DNA of 64,000 nucleotides, from positions 60,378 to 124,377 of the forward strand of contig DJAM01000020.1 in the NCBI GenBank assembly GCA_002429595.1, written 5' to 3'. A program made the position numbers and the translations under genes. Shown piece after piece: positions 1-8,200 of the stretch. The notes under the pieces are model-generated. The model ran no database searches. It was not told where the DNA came from and worked only from the letters and a program-made list of their open reading frames with translations. The DNA comes from Coxiellaceae bacterium UBA6002 (GTDB lineage: Bacteria > Pseudomonadota > Gammaproteobacteria > UBA6002). Numbering within the stretch: the first letter of the stretch is position 1; every line of letters starts with the position of its first letter.

Positions 1-1364
1 AAAAGCGCCAAGTTGATGTCTCTAGCATTAATTTTTACGCAGTGGATGCCAAAGGTCTTCAAGATAGTCTGGACAAGGTAGACCAAACCCCAGACTTGCC
101 TAAGGACGTCATCGAAAAAGCAAAAGAAGCCTTGGAAAATCAGTCAGAGGAATTAAAGGGTTTTAGAAAGTGTTATCGATTGGTTAATGACAAATTCAAC
201 GAAATTGATTTGCCTGTCGATTCCCCCATTCCTGTCGAGGATCGCCCATATGAGATTAAGGAAAAAACGGCAAGCTCGGCCTCAACACCAGAAACGCCGG
301 TTAGTTCCCTGGTTGGTAACGCTAAGCCAGCTTCGGTCAAATCAGAGTCAGAATTAAGTTTTGAAAGAGTCGTTTGGATTGGCGCTCTTACGATGATGGT
401 CGTGGTTGGAATCGTTTTAGCTGCGTCTGCCATCTTGGCCACAAAAGGAATAGCTGCGCCATTCATCGGGGGTCTGATGATCAAAGCAGCTGCATTAGGC
501 AGTGCAAGTGGTATGGTACCAGCGCTGCCAGCTGTGGGAACAGTTGCCACCTTGCTGATTGCGGTACCAACCTTAGTGCTAAACAATATTTTTGGCTGGA
601 CTCAATCATTAGGCAAGTGGTTGGGTGGACTTTTTGGATCAAAAAATTCTGAAGCTCCGGCGGCAACAAGAACAAGCAGTAGACCCGTTGAACAAGTTGC
701 TAAGACACCTTCTGAGGTTCCAGCTCCGAACCCACCGTCACCTCCTGAGAAAAAAGCTGACCCGCAGAGTTATCCAACTATCGTGAAAAGAATTATTGAA
801 GAGACTGCTGCCGCTAAAATCATAGACAACATGGCAGTGACAGAAAAGCCTGTACCCATTCAGCCGGCACAGACTATTTCCAGTATTACCAGGGTGCCTT
901 TAAGGAGACTGGATGAAGGGCGAACTGTCAGTACCTTTATAGGGCAGAAACGAAAATATGGAGAGTGGACGAAGTTTGAATCCGATATGGATAAAATCGC
1001 TCACAAAGATCCAAATAATAAACATGGTTTTGCCATTTACTTGAACTGGTTAAAAAGTGACCTTGAAGGTTTACAAAAGAAAGTGCTTAGAAGTCAAGAT
1101 GGGCACACTTTGGACTCACAAGAAATCTTAAAAAAATGGGCTGGTGGCAATGTTGTCCAGCTGATGTTAGACGTCGCCAATAAACTAAAAGATGAGCAAG
1201 AATTTCTTGTCAAAGTAGAACAAGAGTTTTTTAAACCTTTAGACGCCATTATTTCTGAATTTTGGCAACCTTTTCAAACAAAGCCTGTAGAAGTTCTTCG
1301 TGCATATCAGTTACAACGTGCTAATGTTTTAGTAGTAGAACAACCAAGCGTCGTTGCGCCCTAA
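1..1364 (+). CDS. Hypothetical membrane-anchored protein, 5' end cut by window
   Basis: The frame is open back to the first bases of the window. The first possible start, a GTG at 42, has no ribosome-binding site, so the gene probably begins outside. Counting from that GTG, residues 1-100 are charged and Pro-rich. About 108-185 are strongly hydrophobic (two or three membrane segments rich in Ala, Gly and Val). About 205-245 is a Pro/Ser/Ala-rich linker, and the last 170 residues are soluble, Lys/Glu-rich and partly helical. I do not recognise a family. The next gene starts 5 bases after the stop, so the two are probably co-transcribed. A paired hydrophobic hairpin between soluble arms also occurs in secreted effectors of intracellular Legionellales, but that is only a resemblance. 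Confidence 0.7.
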   Translation, partial: KRQVDVSSINFYAVDAKGLQDSLDKVDQTPDLPKDVIEKAKEALENQSEELKGFRKCYRLVNDKFNEIDLPVDSPIPVEDRPYEIKEKTASSASTPETPVSSLVGNAKPASVKSESELSFERVVWIGALTMMVVVGIVLAASAILATKGIAAPFIGGLMIKAAALGSASGMVPALPAVGTVATLLIAVPTLVLNNIFGWTQSLGKWLGGLFGSKNSEAPAATRTSSRPVEQVAKTPSEVPAPNPPSPPEKKADPQSYPTIVKRIIEETAAAKIIDNMAVTEKPVPIQPAQTISSITRVPLRRLDEGRTVSTFIGQKRKYGEWTKFESDMDKIAHKDPNNKHGFAIYLNWLKSDLEGLQKKVLRSQDGHTLDSQEILKKWAGGNVVQLMLDVANKLKDEQEFLVKVEQEFFKPLDAIISEFWQPFQTKPVEVLRAYQLQRANVLVVEQPSVVAP

Positions 1365-1369
1365 ATCTT

Positions 1370-2692
1370 ATGGATAAAACTAAAATACTGACTCCCTACG
1401 AACAAGCCATTCGAGATCTTTCGGATCGTATTGTTGATGCTCAAAAGCCTATTCGTATTTTAAATTCGCTAAAATGGGACCTGCATGTAAAGGAGTATTT
1501 TTTTAAACACCGATTCAAAAAATTGCCTCCTGTTAATGAAGCGTATTATCAACGTAACTCATTAAATTTTGATCCACAGAAAAAGACAGAGGAATTCTAT
1601 GCCATCGAGTTGGACATTCGTCGCAAACTGGGTCAGTTTAGCGGCATCGGGGGCATCATGCGTCGCATGTGTCGGGAGTACCGTGAAGTAATCAGGATGT
1701 TAGAGGCAAGAGGCACTCCGGAGTTTACGAAAATATCACAGGATTTATATGGAAGTTCTGAAGACGTGTTTTATGCAGGTGCACCGACCTTAACTGATTT
1801 AGCCGTATTAGTTTCCGAAACCTTATCACGAGTTAAACGCACTGAAATTGATCCTGAAGAAGTTAAAAAATATTCTGCGCATGAAGCCGCCAGCATTCTC
1901 ACCAAGCGCTTAAAACATTATTTTAACACGGCAAATACTACGCATCATCGACAACCCTATAAAGTTAAAATTCGGCTAAGTGACACCATTATGTCAGATG
2001 CGGCGGCCGGAGCCGATACCATCCGAATTCGATCAAGCAGTGAGTTTAGTGAGCGTGATCTTAAAATATTTGAAGTTCATGAGGGTTGGGTCCACATTGG
2101 AACGACACTTAACGGCTTAGCCCAGCCGGTCTGCACCTTTTTGAGCAAAGGACCGCCATCTTCAACGGTTAACCAGGAAGGGTTGGCGATTATAATGGAG
2201 ATTTTCACCTTTTCCTCCTACCCCTCGCGGGTGAAGCGGTTGACTGATCGGGTGACAGCGATTCAAATGGCGGAAGAGGGCGCTAATTTTATTGATGTCT
2301 TTAAGTTTTTCTTGGAAGAAGGTCAAAACGAAAATCAAAGTTACGCCAATGCTCAACGCGTTTTTAGAGGCAGTACACCCGAAGATGGTCCTTTCACCAA
2401 AGATCTTGGATACAGTAAAGGTTTTATTCTGATTTATAATTATATTCGGATTGCCATTCAAAAAGGGTTACAAGAATACATCCCGCTATTATTTCTAGGT
2501 AAAACAACGCTCGAAGACTTGCGTGTTTTTGCAGATTTGATGGAGGGTGGTGTGATTATTCCCCCCATCTATTTGCCACCACAATTTAAGGACTTATCTT
2601 CCCTATGCGCTTGGATGTCGTATTCTATCTTTTTGAATAAATTAAGCTTAGAGCATTTAACCACTGATTATAAGATGTTCTTACATGTTTAA
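1370..2692 (+). CDS. DUF1704 / QEGLA-motif family protein, MATCAP-type putative metallocarboxypeptidase
   Basis: A 440-residue protein of the family annotated as flavohemoglobin expression-modulating QEGLA motif protein (DUF1704). The zinc-site motif HEGWVH (HExxxH) is at residues 237-242 and the family signature NQEGLA at 268-273, with Glu270 the likely third ligand. The animal member MATCAP/KIAA0895L removes the C-terminal tyrosine of alpha-tubulin, so the fold is a peptidase. The substrate of bacterial members is not settled as far as I know. No signal peptide or membrane segment is seen. It follows the upstream unknown gene by 5 bases and is likely its operon partner. The family call is firm; the peptidase activity is inferred from the intact motif. 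Confidence 0.85.
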   Translation: MDKTKILTPYEQAIRDLSDRIVDAQKPIRILNSLKWDLHVKEYFFKHRFKKLPPVNEAYYQRNSLNFDPQKKTEEFYAIELDIRRKLGQFSGIGGIMRRMCREYREVIRMLEARGTPEFTKISQDLYGSSEDVFYAGAPTLTDLAVLVSETLSRVKRTEIDPEEVKKYSAHEAASILTKRLKHYFNTANTTHHRQPYKVKIRLSDTIMSDAAAGADTIRIRSSSEFSERDLKIFEVHEGWVHIGTTLNGLAQPVCTFLSKGPPSSTVNQEGLAIIMEIFTFSSYPSRVKRLTDRVTAIQMAEEGANFIDVFKFFLEEGQNENQSYANAQRVFRGSTPEDGPFTKDLGYSKGFILIYNYIRIAIQKGLQEYIPLLFLGKTTLEDLRVFADLMEGGVIIPPIYLPPQFKDLSSLCAWMSYSIFLNKLSLEHLTTDYKMFLHV

Positions 2693-2706
2693 TTGTTTAT
2701 CAATGT

Positions 2707-2736
2707 TGTAGGTTGGCTGTCACAAGCCAACCTACA
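2707..2736. terminator. Hairpin between convergent genes
   Basis: A perfect 12-bp inverted repeat (TGTAGGTTGGCT at 2707-2718, complement at 2725-2736) with a 6-base loop lies between the convergent gene ends at 2692 and 2742. There is no long T-run, so it may be a bidirectional terminator or a copy of a common GTAGGTTGGC-type intergenic palindrome. Confidence 0.5.
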
Positions 2737-2741
2737 GTGTT

Positions 2742-3773
2742 TTAGTACATTTTATCTCTACCAAAATGATAAACGATGGTCACAGCAGCTGCTTTGGCAC
2801 GTGGTTTAATTTTGACATGTTGAGTCCGTTTCAAGTTTGGAAAGGGGACTGGGTCTGCAGTCAAAAGTGTTGAAGTAAGTAGGGGTGCAGTTGAATCTTC
2901 TACAGTGTTTTCTATATTTATTGAATCCAAACTAGCAACCTCGTATTCTGCGCGCACAGAAAGGTGTCGACTTAATCGATATTCAACACCGCCACCGACT
3001 AAGGTACCATTCAGATTACTTCTATCGGTAAATTGTTGTGGGTTTCCTAAAATGGATTGATAACTACTTTGAACATGACCTTTCACGACGCCGCCTTTAC
3101 CATAAACAGCAAACCTGTTGTTAAGTTTGATACCTGCTAAGACCGAGGCACCTTCAAGGTCGTTTAGCTTAGTTTTGAAGGTTGAATCTGGCCGATTTCT
3201 CTCTACTCGTATGGGACGTGCCGTCATATCCATGGTGCCACGCGCTGCAAATGTTTCAACCCCAAAGGTTAAGCGAGAAATATCCATTTGATAACCCACT
3301 TTAAGATTGCCTGTTGTGGAAGTTTTCCGAGTACGACTGGTTTGCGACTCAGAAGGCAGAGTAATAGACAAGTCAGGAATTGAAAAATCAGTTCTATACG
3401 CATTGTTGAGGGTCAGTTTAGCTTCTCCAATGCCCACACCCACATAGAAACTATTTGCAACGGGTCCAGCCGCCATTGATTCTTCAGGGGCTGGTGCGGC
3501 TGCCATCATTAGCTCTGGCGGCGGTGTGGTGGCCAATGAAGCAGATTGTCTTGATCTACGTTTATGTGATGCATGTTGCCGAGTGGGAGCAGGGCGTTCA
3601 GCCTGGCGAGGATTCGTTTTGGTGCTTACTGCATTGTCGTTTGGTTGACTAGAATTGGACTGATAGGAAGGTGAATTTCCTTTATCCATCGCATTGGCGG
3701 TTTGCATCAGAGGGGATAGTAATGTTGTTGTCACAAGAAAAGTGACTTGACTTATAATTTTGCGTTTATCCAT
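2742..3773 (-). CDS. Outer-membrane beta-barrel protein (porin/opacity-like)
   Basis: A 343-residue exported protein. The ATG at 3773 is preferred over a longer form because AGGAG lies 8-12 bases upstream and the peptide then opens with a signal sequence (MDKRKI, hydrophobic core, cleavage near ANA at about residue 29). Residues 30-95 are a low-complexity linker rich in Pro, Gln, Ser, Arg and Ala. From about 105 to the end are alternating amphipathic strands typical of a small 8-stranded OmpA-like barrel, with phrases such as FYVGVGIGEAK, GYQMDIS and VGGGVEYRLS. The C-terminus is not the classical terminal Phe. The role is unknown; surface-exposed loops are expected. It stands alone and faces the preceding operon. 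Confidence 0.75.
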   Translation of the reverse strand: MDKRKIISQVTFLVTTTLLSPLMQTANAMDKGNSPSYQSNSSQPNDNAVSTKTNPRQAERPAPTRQHASHKRRSRQSASLATTPPPELMMAAAPAPEESMAAGPVANSFYVGVGIGEAKLTLNNAYRTDFSIPDLSITLPSESQTSRTRKTSTTGNLKVGYQMDISRLTFGVETFAARGTMDMTARPIRVERNRPDSTFKTKLNDLEGASVLAGIKLNNRFAVYGKGGVVKGHVQSSYQSILGNPQQFTDRSNLNGTLVGGGVEYRLSRHLSVRAEYEVASLDSINIENTVEDSTAPLLTSTLLTADPVPFPNLKRTQHVKIKPRAKAAAVTIVYHFGRDKMY

Positions 3774-3885
3774 AACAACGATACTCCTGTAGGTAAAACG
3801 AAGCAATTTACAGTTATCTTCGTCAAGTTTCAATGCTTAAAAGATTACAAACGGATTCAAAAAAGTATTGATCAGTTTAATCTTT

Positions 3886-4389
3886 TTATTTGTCAAGCGC
3901 ACTTAACAAATGTTCATAATGGGGTTCTTGAGCGATCTCGGGCACTTGTTCTGAATATAAAACTGTGTGTTCAGAATTGAAGACCACAACAGCTCGAGAT
4001 AATAATCCTGCTAAGGGTCCGTCGGTGATTGTAACGCCATAGTTCGACCCAAATTCAGGATGGCGGTAGGTCGAGGTCATGATAATATTCTTTAACCCTT
4101 CAGCCGCACAAAAACGATTTAAAGCAAAAGGTAGATCTGCTGAAACACAGATGATCACGGCATTGTTGAGCTTTGAAGCGTACTCATTGAACTTACGGGT
4201 TGAGGCGGAACACACAGAGGTATCGATACTTGGAAAAATGGATAGAATAATGGTTTTTCCGGGAAAACTCTCCATCTTCACCTCAGTAAAGTCATCTTTA
4301 GTAAGTGTGAAGTCGGGCGCAATATCACCCGTCATCGGTAACTTGCCAACAGTATGAATAGGTTGTCCTTTTAGGGTAATCGTCGTCAT
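3886..4389 (-). CDS. tpx: Thiol peroxidase Tpx (atypical 2-Cys peroxiredoxin)
   Basis: A 167-residue protein that reduces hydrogen peroxide and alkyl hydroperoxides with electrons from thioredoxin. The peroxidatic cysteine is in the DTSVCSAS motif (about residue 60) and the resolving cysteine in NRFCAAEG (about 94), the Tpx arrangement. Three ATG codons lie in tandem (4395, 4392, 4389). The third is chosen because AGGA sits 6 bases before it. The length fits the family. It is 15 bases downstream of yajQ on the same strand, so read-through from that gene is plausible. It acts in cytoplasm or periplasm; no signal peptide is seen here. Confidence 0.93.
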   Translation of the reverse strand: MTTITLKGQPIHTVGKLPMTGDIAPDFTLTKDDFTEVKMESFPGKTIILSIFPSIDTSVCSASTRKFNEYASKLNNAVIICVSADLPFALNRFCAAEGLKNIIMTSTYRHPEFGSNYGVTITDGPLAGLLSRAVVVFNSEHTVLYSEQVPEIAQEPHYEHLLSALDK

Positions 4390-4404
4390 CATCATTCCTA
4401 TAAA

Positions 4405-4887
4405 TTAGTCTCGAAAGTTTTCAAACTGCAAGGGTATTTCTATTGGTGAAGAACGTAATAAGCTAATGACTTCTTGTAAATCATCTCTTTTTTTACCAGT
4501 GACTCTGACTTGATCACCTTGGATAGCGGCTTGCACTTTAGCTTTTGAGTTTTTAATAATTTTGACAATCTCTTTGGCGATATTTGAATCAATCCCTTGT
4601 TTTATTTCTGCTTCTTGCTTAGCTTCTTTTAGTGTGGTGGTGATGTCCAAGAATTTAATACTTCGGATATCAACGTCGCGTTTACTTAATTTGGCGACCA
4701 GGATTTCTTTCATTTGTTTGAGATGAAAGTCAGTGGGGCCAACCAAGAGTATTTTATTTTCTTTTAACTCAAAGCGAGCATTCGTGTCTTTGAAATCAAA
4801 GCGGGTAGTGACTTCTTTATTAGCTTGATCAACGGCATTTTGGATTTCATGGGCATTGATCTTGGATACAATATCAAACGATGGCAT
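4405..4887 (-). CDS. yajQ: YajQ family nucleotide/cyclic-di-GMP-binding protein
   Basis: A 160-residue YajQ protein, recognised from MPSFDIVSKIN at the start, TRFDFKDT, and the C-terminal QVRVTGKKRDDLQ and LQFENFRD. The family folds as two RNP-like domains and binds nucleotides; some members bind cyclic di-GMP or tRNA. The start at 4887 has GGAGG 6 bases upstream and gives the usual family N-terminus, unlike the four-residue-longer reading. It lies between murI and tpx on the same strand and may share transcripts with both. A cyclic-di-GMP effector role would fit the diguanylate cyclase encoded near 25 kb, but that link is inference. Confidence 0.92.
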   Translation of the reverse strand: MPSFDIVSKINAHEIQNAVDQANKEVTTRFDFKDTNARFELKENKILLVGPTDFHLKQMKEILVAKLSKRDVDIRSIKFLDITTTLKEAKQEAEIKQGIDSNIAKEIVKIIKNSKAKVQAAIQGDQVRVTGKKRDDLQEVISLLRSSPIEIPLQFENFRD

Positions 4888-4921
4888 CGAAACCTCCAAA
4901 CTTAATCATGACAGAGTAACC

Positions 4922-5728
4922 TTAACCCCACAATGGGTAATGTTCCAACAAGACCGATTCACCAAAAAAGACACGAGTCGCTTTACAAAAAGACTCAGTA
5001 TAATCCGAAATAAAAAAGCGCATGCTAGGCTTTTGCAAAGTCGAAGAAAGTTGATACAACTGCAAACAATCTTTCACCGATTTTGCGACGATGGGTGTTG
5101 TGTCAATGATTTGAACACTATGATTATAATAATTGGCAATTTGATCTTTGATGACGGGATAGTGAGTGCATGCCAATAAAAGGGCATCAATATGTTCTAA
5201 AGATGGGTGAGACAGATATTCTTTTAACAATTCATCTACGATTTTTTTATTAGCAAAACCTTCCTCAATGACAGCGGCAAGTAAAGGCGTTGCTTTAGCA
5301 AAGAGTTGAATCGATAACCCTAAGGTTTGTATCTTTTTTAGAAAGACATTTGAATTAACCGTTTGTTTCGTTCCAATCAGTCCAATGTGTTTGCCATGAT
5401 ACGTTTCGCCAAGATGTGTCACGACTGGATCAATGACATTTAAGACGTGTGCCTTACCATCAACATATTCGCGAACCAATTCATAGGCGGCTGCCGAAGC
5501 GGAGTTACACGCCATGAGGACTAGCTTACAACCATGCTGCAATAACATCTCGGAAATCTTGACACAGTATGCCTGAATCGCGGCTTGTGATTTTTCGCCG
5601 TAGGGGAGGTGAGTGGTATCGCCAAAATAAACAATACTCTCGTTAGGCAGAGCATCGGTTACCGCCTTGGCAATGGTTAAACCACCAATGCCACTATCAA
5701 AAATACCAATGGGCGCGTCCTTTAACAT
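4922..5728 (-). CDS. murI: Glutamate racemase
   Basis: A 268-residue enzyme converting L- to D-glutamate for peptidoglycan synthesis in the cytoplasm. Motifs are the N-terminal IGIFDSGIGGLT, the first catalytic cysteine in MACNSASA and the second in LLACTHYP. The usual threonine of ACNTAS is serine here, a conservative change. The length is typical. It is followed 34 bases later by yajQ on the same strand. The ATG at 5728 has only a weak ribosome-binding site, but the motif spacing from the N-terminus matches the family. Confidence 0.94.
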   Translation of the reverse strand: MLKDAPIGIFDSGIGGLTIAKAVTDALPNESIVYFGDTTHLPYGEKSQAAIQAYCVKISEMLLQHGCKLVLMACNSASAAAYELVREYVDGKAHVLNVIDPVVTHLGETYHGKHIGLIGTKQTVNSNVFLKKIQTLGLSIQLFAKATPLLAAVIEEGFANKKIVDELLKEYLSHPSLEHIDALLLACTHYPVIKDQIANYYNHSVQIIDTTPIVAKSVKDCLQLYQLSSTLQKPSMRFFISDYTESFCKATRVFFGESVLLEHYPLWG

Positions 5729-5837
5729 ATTCTAAATTCATTGACTTATTTTAAAACGGCCATAGTATCATAAAAATGATGGTAAAATCATCCAAAGGGT
5801 GTTTTTCAGCAAGGCAATTTAAAGGACTTAAGCGAAA

Positions 5838-6902
5838 ATGCCAAACCGCCAACAAATCCTTTTCTCTAAATTATCGCTCTTATTAATTGCTATTATTGTT
5901 GTTGCACTTTTAATTGTCTTAGGACCTGTGCTGCAGCCTTTTTATATTGCTGCGATTATTGCTTATCTGAGCAACCCGTTAGTTGATCGATTACAAAAGT
6001 GGCGGCTGCCACGTATTCTTGGAGTCATCATTGTCTTTTTAGTGGTCATTTCGCTGTTCGTCATTTTGGGTTTCATTTTAATTCCGCTCATTACGGAACA
6101 AATCAATCTGTTGATCAATAAACTGCCACTGTTCTTTAATTGGCTACAAAGTACGGCCTTGCCCTGGATTAATCAAAAACTTGGCAACAGTATGCAATTG
6201 AATATGCAGAACCTGAATGTGGCGGTTATGGAGGGCATTCGAAATAACCAAGATATTGTCGGTAAAATATTGACGACGATCACAAGTTCCAGTTTCACCT
6301 TAATCGCTATTTTGTTTCAACTGATGTTAATTCCGGTCGTGACATTTTATTTACTACGTGACTGGAATAAGTTGCTCAATAATTTTCGACGGATTTTGCC
6401 ACGAAAAATTGAACCGACCGCGACGGTTCTTGCTAAGCGATACAACAATGTTTTGCAGGCTTTTCTGCGCGGTCAGCTCTTAGTGATGTTGCTATTAGGC
6501 TGTATCTATTTTCTAGGATTATGGATCGTTGGTCTGCAGTTTGCGTTATTAATTGGCATGATTGCCGGACTACTCAGTATCGTTCCCTATCTTGGTTTCA
6601 TCACAGGTTTCGTTTGCGCCTTGATCGCCGCTTATTATCAATTCCATACTTTGAGCTCTCTAGTAAGCGTGTTACTCGTTTTTATTAGCGGTCAGTGCAT
6701 AGAGAGCATGTTATTGACACCCTTATTGGTGGGCGATAGCATTGGCTTGCATCCAGTTGCAGTTATCTTTGCGGTTATCACCGGTGGTTATTTTTTTGGA
6801 TTTATCGGAGCGTTAATTGCACTTCCGGTTGCAGCCGCTATTATGGTATTAATGCGTTTTGGGTTAACCAAGTATTACCGAAGCTCTCTCTACACGTTAT
6901 AG
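5838..6902 (+). CDS. AI-2E family transporter (PerM/TqsA-like membrane protein)
   Basis: A 354-residue integral membrane protein of the AI-2 exporter superfamily. Residues 12-90 form three membrane helices, 150-175 another, and 205-345 four or more. The conserved loop with QPFYIAAIIAYLSNPLVDRL is near residue 32-55, and the C-terminal GGYFFGFIGALIALPVAA signature is clear. Members export autoinducer-2 or act as ion/proton antiporters, and many have no assigned substrate. It is divergent from murI, so the 5729-5837 gap carries its promoter. The following gene is 28 bases downstream and probably in the same transcript. Confidence 0.88.
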   Translation: MPNRQQILFSKLSLLLIAIIVVALLIVLGPVLQPFYIAAIIAYLSNPLVDRLQKWRLPRILGVIIVFLVVISLFVILGFILIPLITEQINLLINKLPLFFNWLQSTALPWINQKLGNSMQLNMQNLNVAVMEGIRNNQDIVGKILTTITSSSFTLIAILFQLMLIPVVTFYLLRDWNKLLNNFRRILPRKIEPTATVLAKRYNNVLQAFLRGQLLVMLLLGCIYFLGLWIVGLQFALLIGMIAGLLSIVPYLGFITGFVCALIAAYYQFHTLSSLVSVLLVFISGQCIESMLLTPLLVGDSIGLHPVAVIFAVITGGYFFGFIGALIALPVAAAIMVLMRFGLTKYYRSSLYTL

Positions 6903-6930
6903 CTTTTACCAACTTGTGGTGAACTGTCGA

Positions 6931-7695
6931 ATGAAGCAAGCTGTCATAAAACTGTCTGCACTGTTGGTCTTGTTGATGACTACCGCAGTCGCAACACCGA
7001 CTCATTGGCGAGTTCTAGCGCCAGGCGTTGAATACACGAAGCTCGACATGTTGTCAGGATTTCATACTGGCCACCTTCATGCCTTTCGGATCAATCTTGA
7101 ACAGAATAGGTTGGAACTTGCAATTGCCGAAGACCAACGTAATAAAATTGCTACTGTGTTGGATTTAGTGGTCACGTCAAAGGGAATTGTGGGCATCAAC
7201 GGCGGTTTTTTTAGCCAAGAATTAAAGCCCTTAGGGTTGCGGATTTCAAATGGTGTTTTGCGTAATCCCATCAAGGCGACGTCATGGTGGGGCGTCTTTT
7301 ACATCAAAAATAGCCAACCTCACATTGTCAGCCAAAAAGAATTTCGTGAATCTAAAAATATCCAATTCGCGGTGCAAAGTGGTCCGAGGCTCATTGTGAA
7401 TAACAATATCCCGTTGTCGTTAAAACCGGGTGTAGATAGTCGTACCGCAGTCGGAATTACTCAGCATTCGAAAGTGATCTTGGTGGTTACTGATCGTTTA
7501 AGTCTTTCCACCACCCAACTTGCTAAACTTATGAAGGCACCGCCCATGGAAGGCGGACTAGGTTGTGATGAAGCATTAAATTTAGACGGTGGTACGTCCT
7601 CACAACTGTATGTTAATACGTCGGATTTTTCCTTATCAGTGCCAAGCTTTAGCGCTGTCACCGATGCTATCTTAGTGATTCCTAAGACGAAGTAA
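6931..7695 (+). CDS. Exported phosphodiester glycosidase (NAGPA-domain) protein
   Basis: A 254-residue protein with an N-terminal signal peptide (MKQAVIKLSALLVLLMTTAVA) followed by one NAGPA/phosphodiester-glycosidase domain. Family phrases are VGINGGFFS, SGPRLIVNN, SRTAVGIT and ALNLDGGTSSQLYV, the last being the highly conserved GGTSS motif. The domain is found in the human uncovering enzyme and in bacterial exopolysaccharide proteins and cleaves sugar phosphodiesters; the substrate here is unknown. ATG 6931 is preferred over GTG 6916 because it opens directly with the signal peptide. It acts in the periplasm or outside. Its neighbours are also envelope-acting enzymes. Confidence 0.85.
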   Translation: MKQAVIKLSALLVLLMTTAVATPTHWRVLAPGVEYTKLDMLSGFHTGHLHAFRINLEQNRLELAIAEDQRNKIATVLDLVVTSKGIVGINGGFFSQELKPLGLRISNGVLRNPIKATSWWGVFYIKNSQPHIVSQKEFRESKNIQFAVQSGPRLIVNNNIPLSLKPGVDSRTAVGITQHSKVILVVTDRLSLSTTQLAKLMKAPPMEGGLGCDEALNLDGGTSSQLYVNTSDFSLSVPSFSAVTDAILVIPKTK

Positions 7696-7697
7696 AT

Positions 7698-8132
7698 TTA
7701 GAAGGCATGCGGTTTTTGGGTTGGATCTTTCAAATAATTAGTGAGCAGCGTATAGATTTTTTGCACTTTAGCGCGGTAGGCGATGTTCTTGTCGCAGGTA
7801 TGAGAATGGTAGTTGCCAATCCCTTTCCACAATGTTTTATCATCAGCAATTGCACGACTGAGTAACCAGGTTCCGACCGCAACATTGGCACAAGGGTCAT
7901 ATTGGATTGCTTCGCGGGTATAACCGTATTTTGCAATTTCAGGCAACCAAATCGAATTGATTTGCATTGGGCCATAATCATAGGTGCCGTTCTTGTTCCT
8001 AATAGCATCACCGACCCGACCGTTTTCCATTCGTAACACTGAAATAATAATAACAGCCGGTACGTGATACGAAACGGCTGCCTTATTGATTGCTTCAATC
8101 GGAACATCATTAATAACGAGAGCGCTTTCCAT
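7698..8132 (-). CDS. Lytic transglycosylase-like (SLT/VirB1-type) protein
   Basis: A 144-residue protein with a soluble lytic transglycosylase core. Catalytic Glu36 is in LRMENG, and GPMQIN at 54-59 is the family substrate-binding motif. Such enzymes cut peptidoglycan between MurNAc and GlcNAc, and the short VirB1-like forms open the wall for secretion systems. The ATG at 8132 has a good GAGGAG site and two TGA codons just upstream. It therefore lacks a visible signal peptide, which is odd for a wall enzyme. A hydrophobic stretch in the next frame upstream has no start codon. It ends 2 bases from the convergent glycosidase gene and lies downstream of the exported SAM enzyme. Confidence 0.8.
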   Translation of the reverse strand: MESALVINDVPIEAINKAAVSYHVPAVIIISVLRMENGRVGDAIRNKNGTYDYGPMQINSIWLPEIAKYGYTREAIQYDPCANVAVGTWLLSRAIADDKTLWKGIGNYHSHTCDKNIAYRAKVQKIYTLLTNYLKDPTQKPHAF

Positions 8133-8200
8133 ATGATCTCCTCATCAGCCACCGCGTGTATTATTTTAATTACGATGGTCGCTATTATAATTTCTGTTCT

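Noticed and set aside
7730..8152. A 140-residue frame overlapping the lytic transglycosylase
   Set aside because: It is a shifted reading of the same DNA without any domain; the SLT motifs lie in the other frame, which has the ribosome-binding site.
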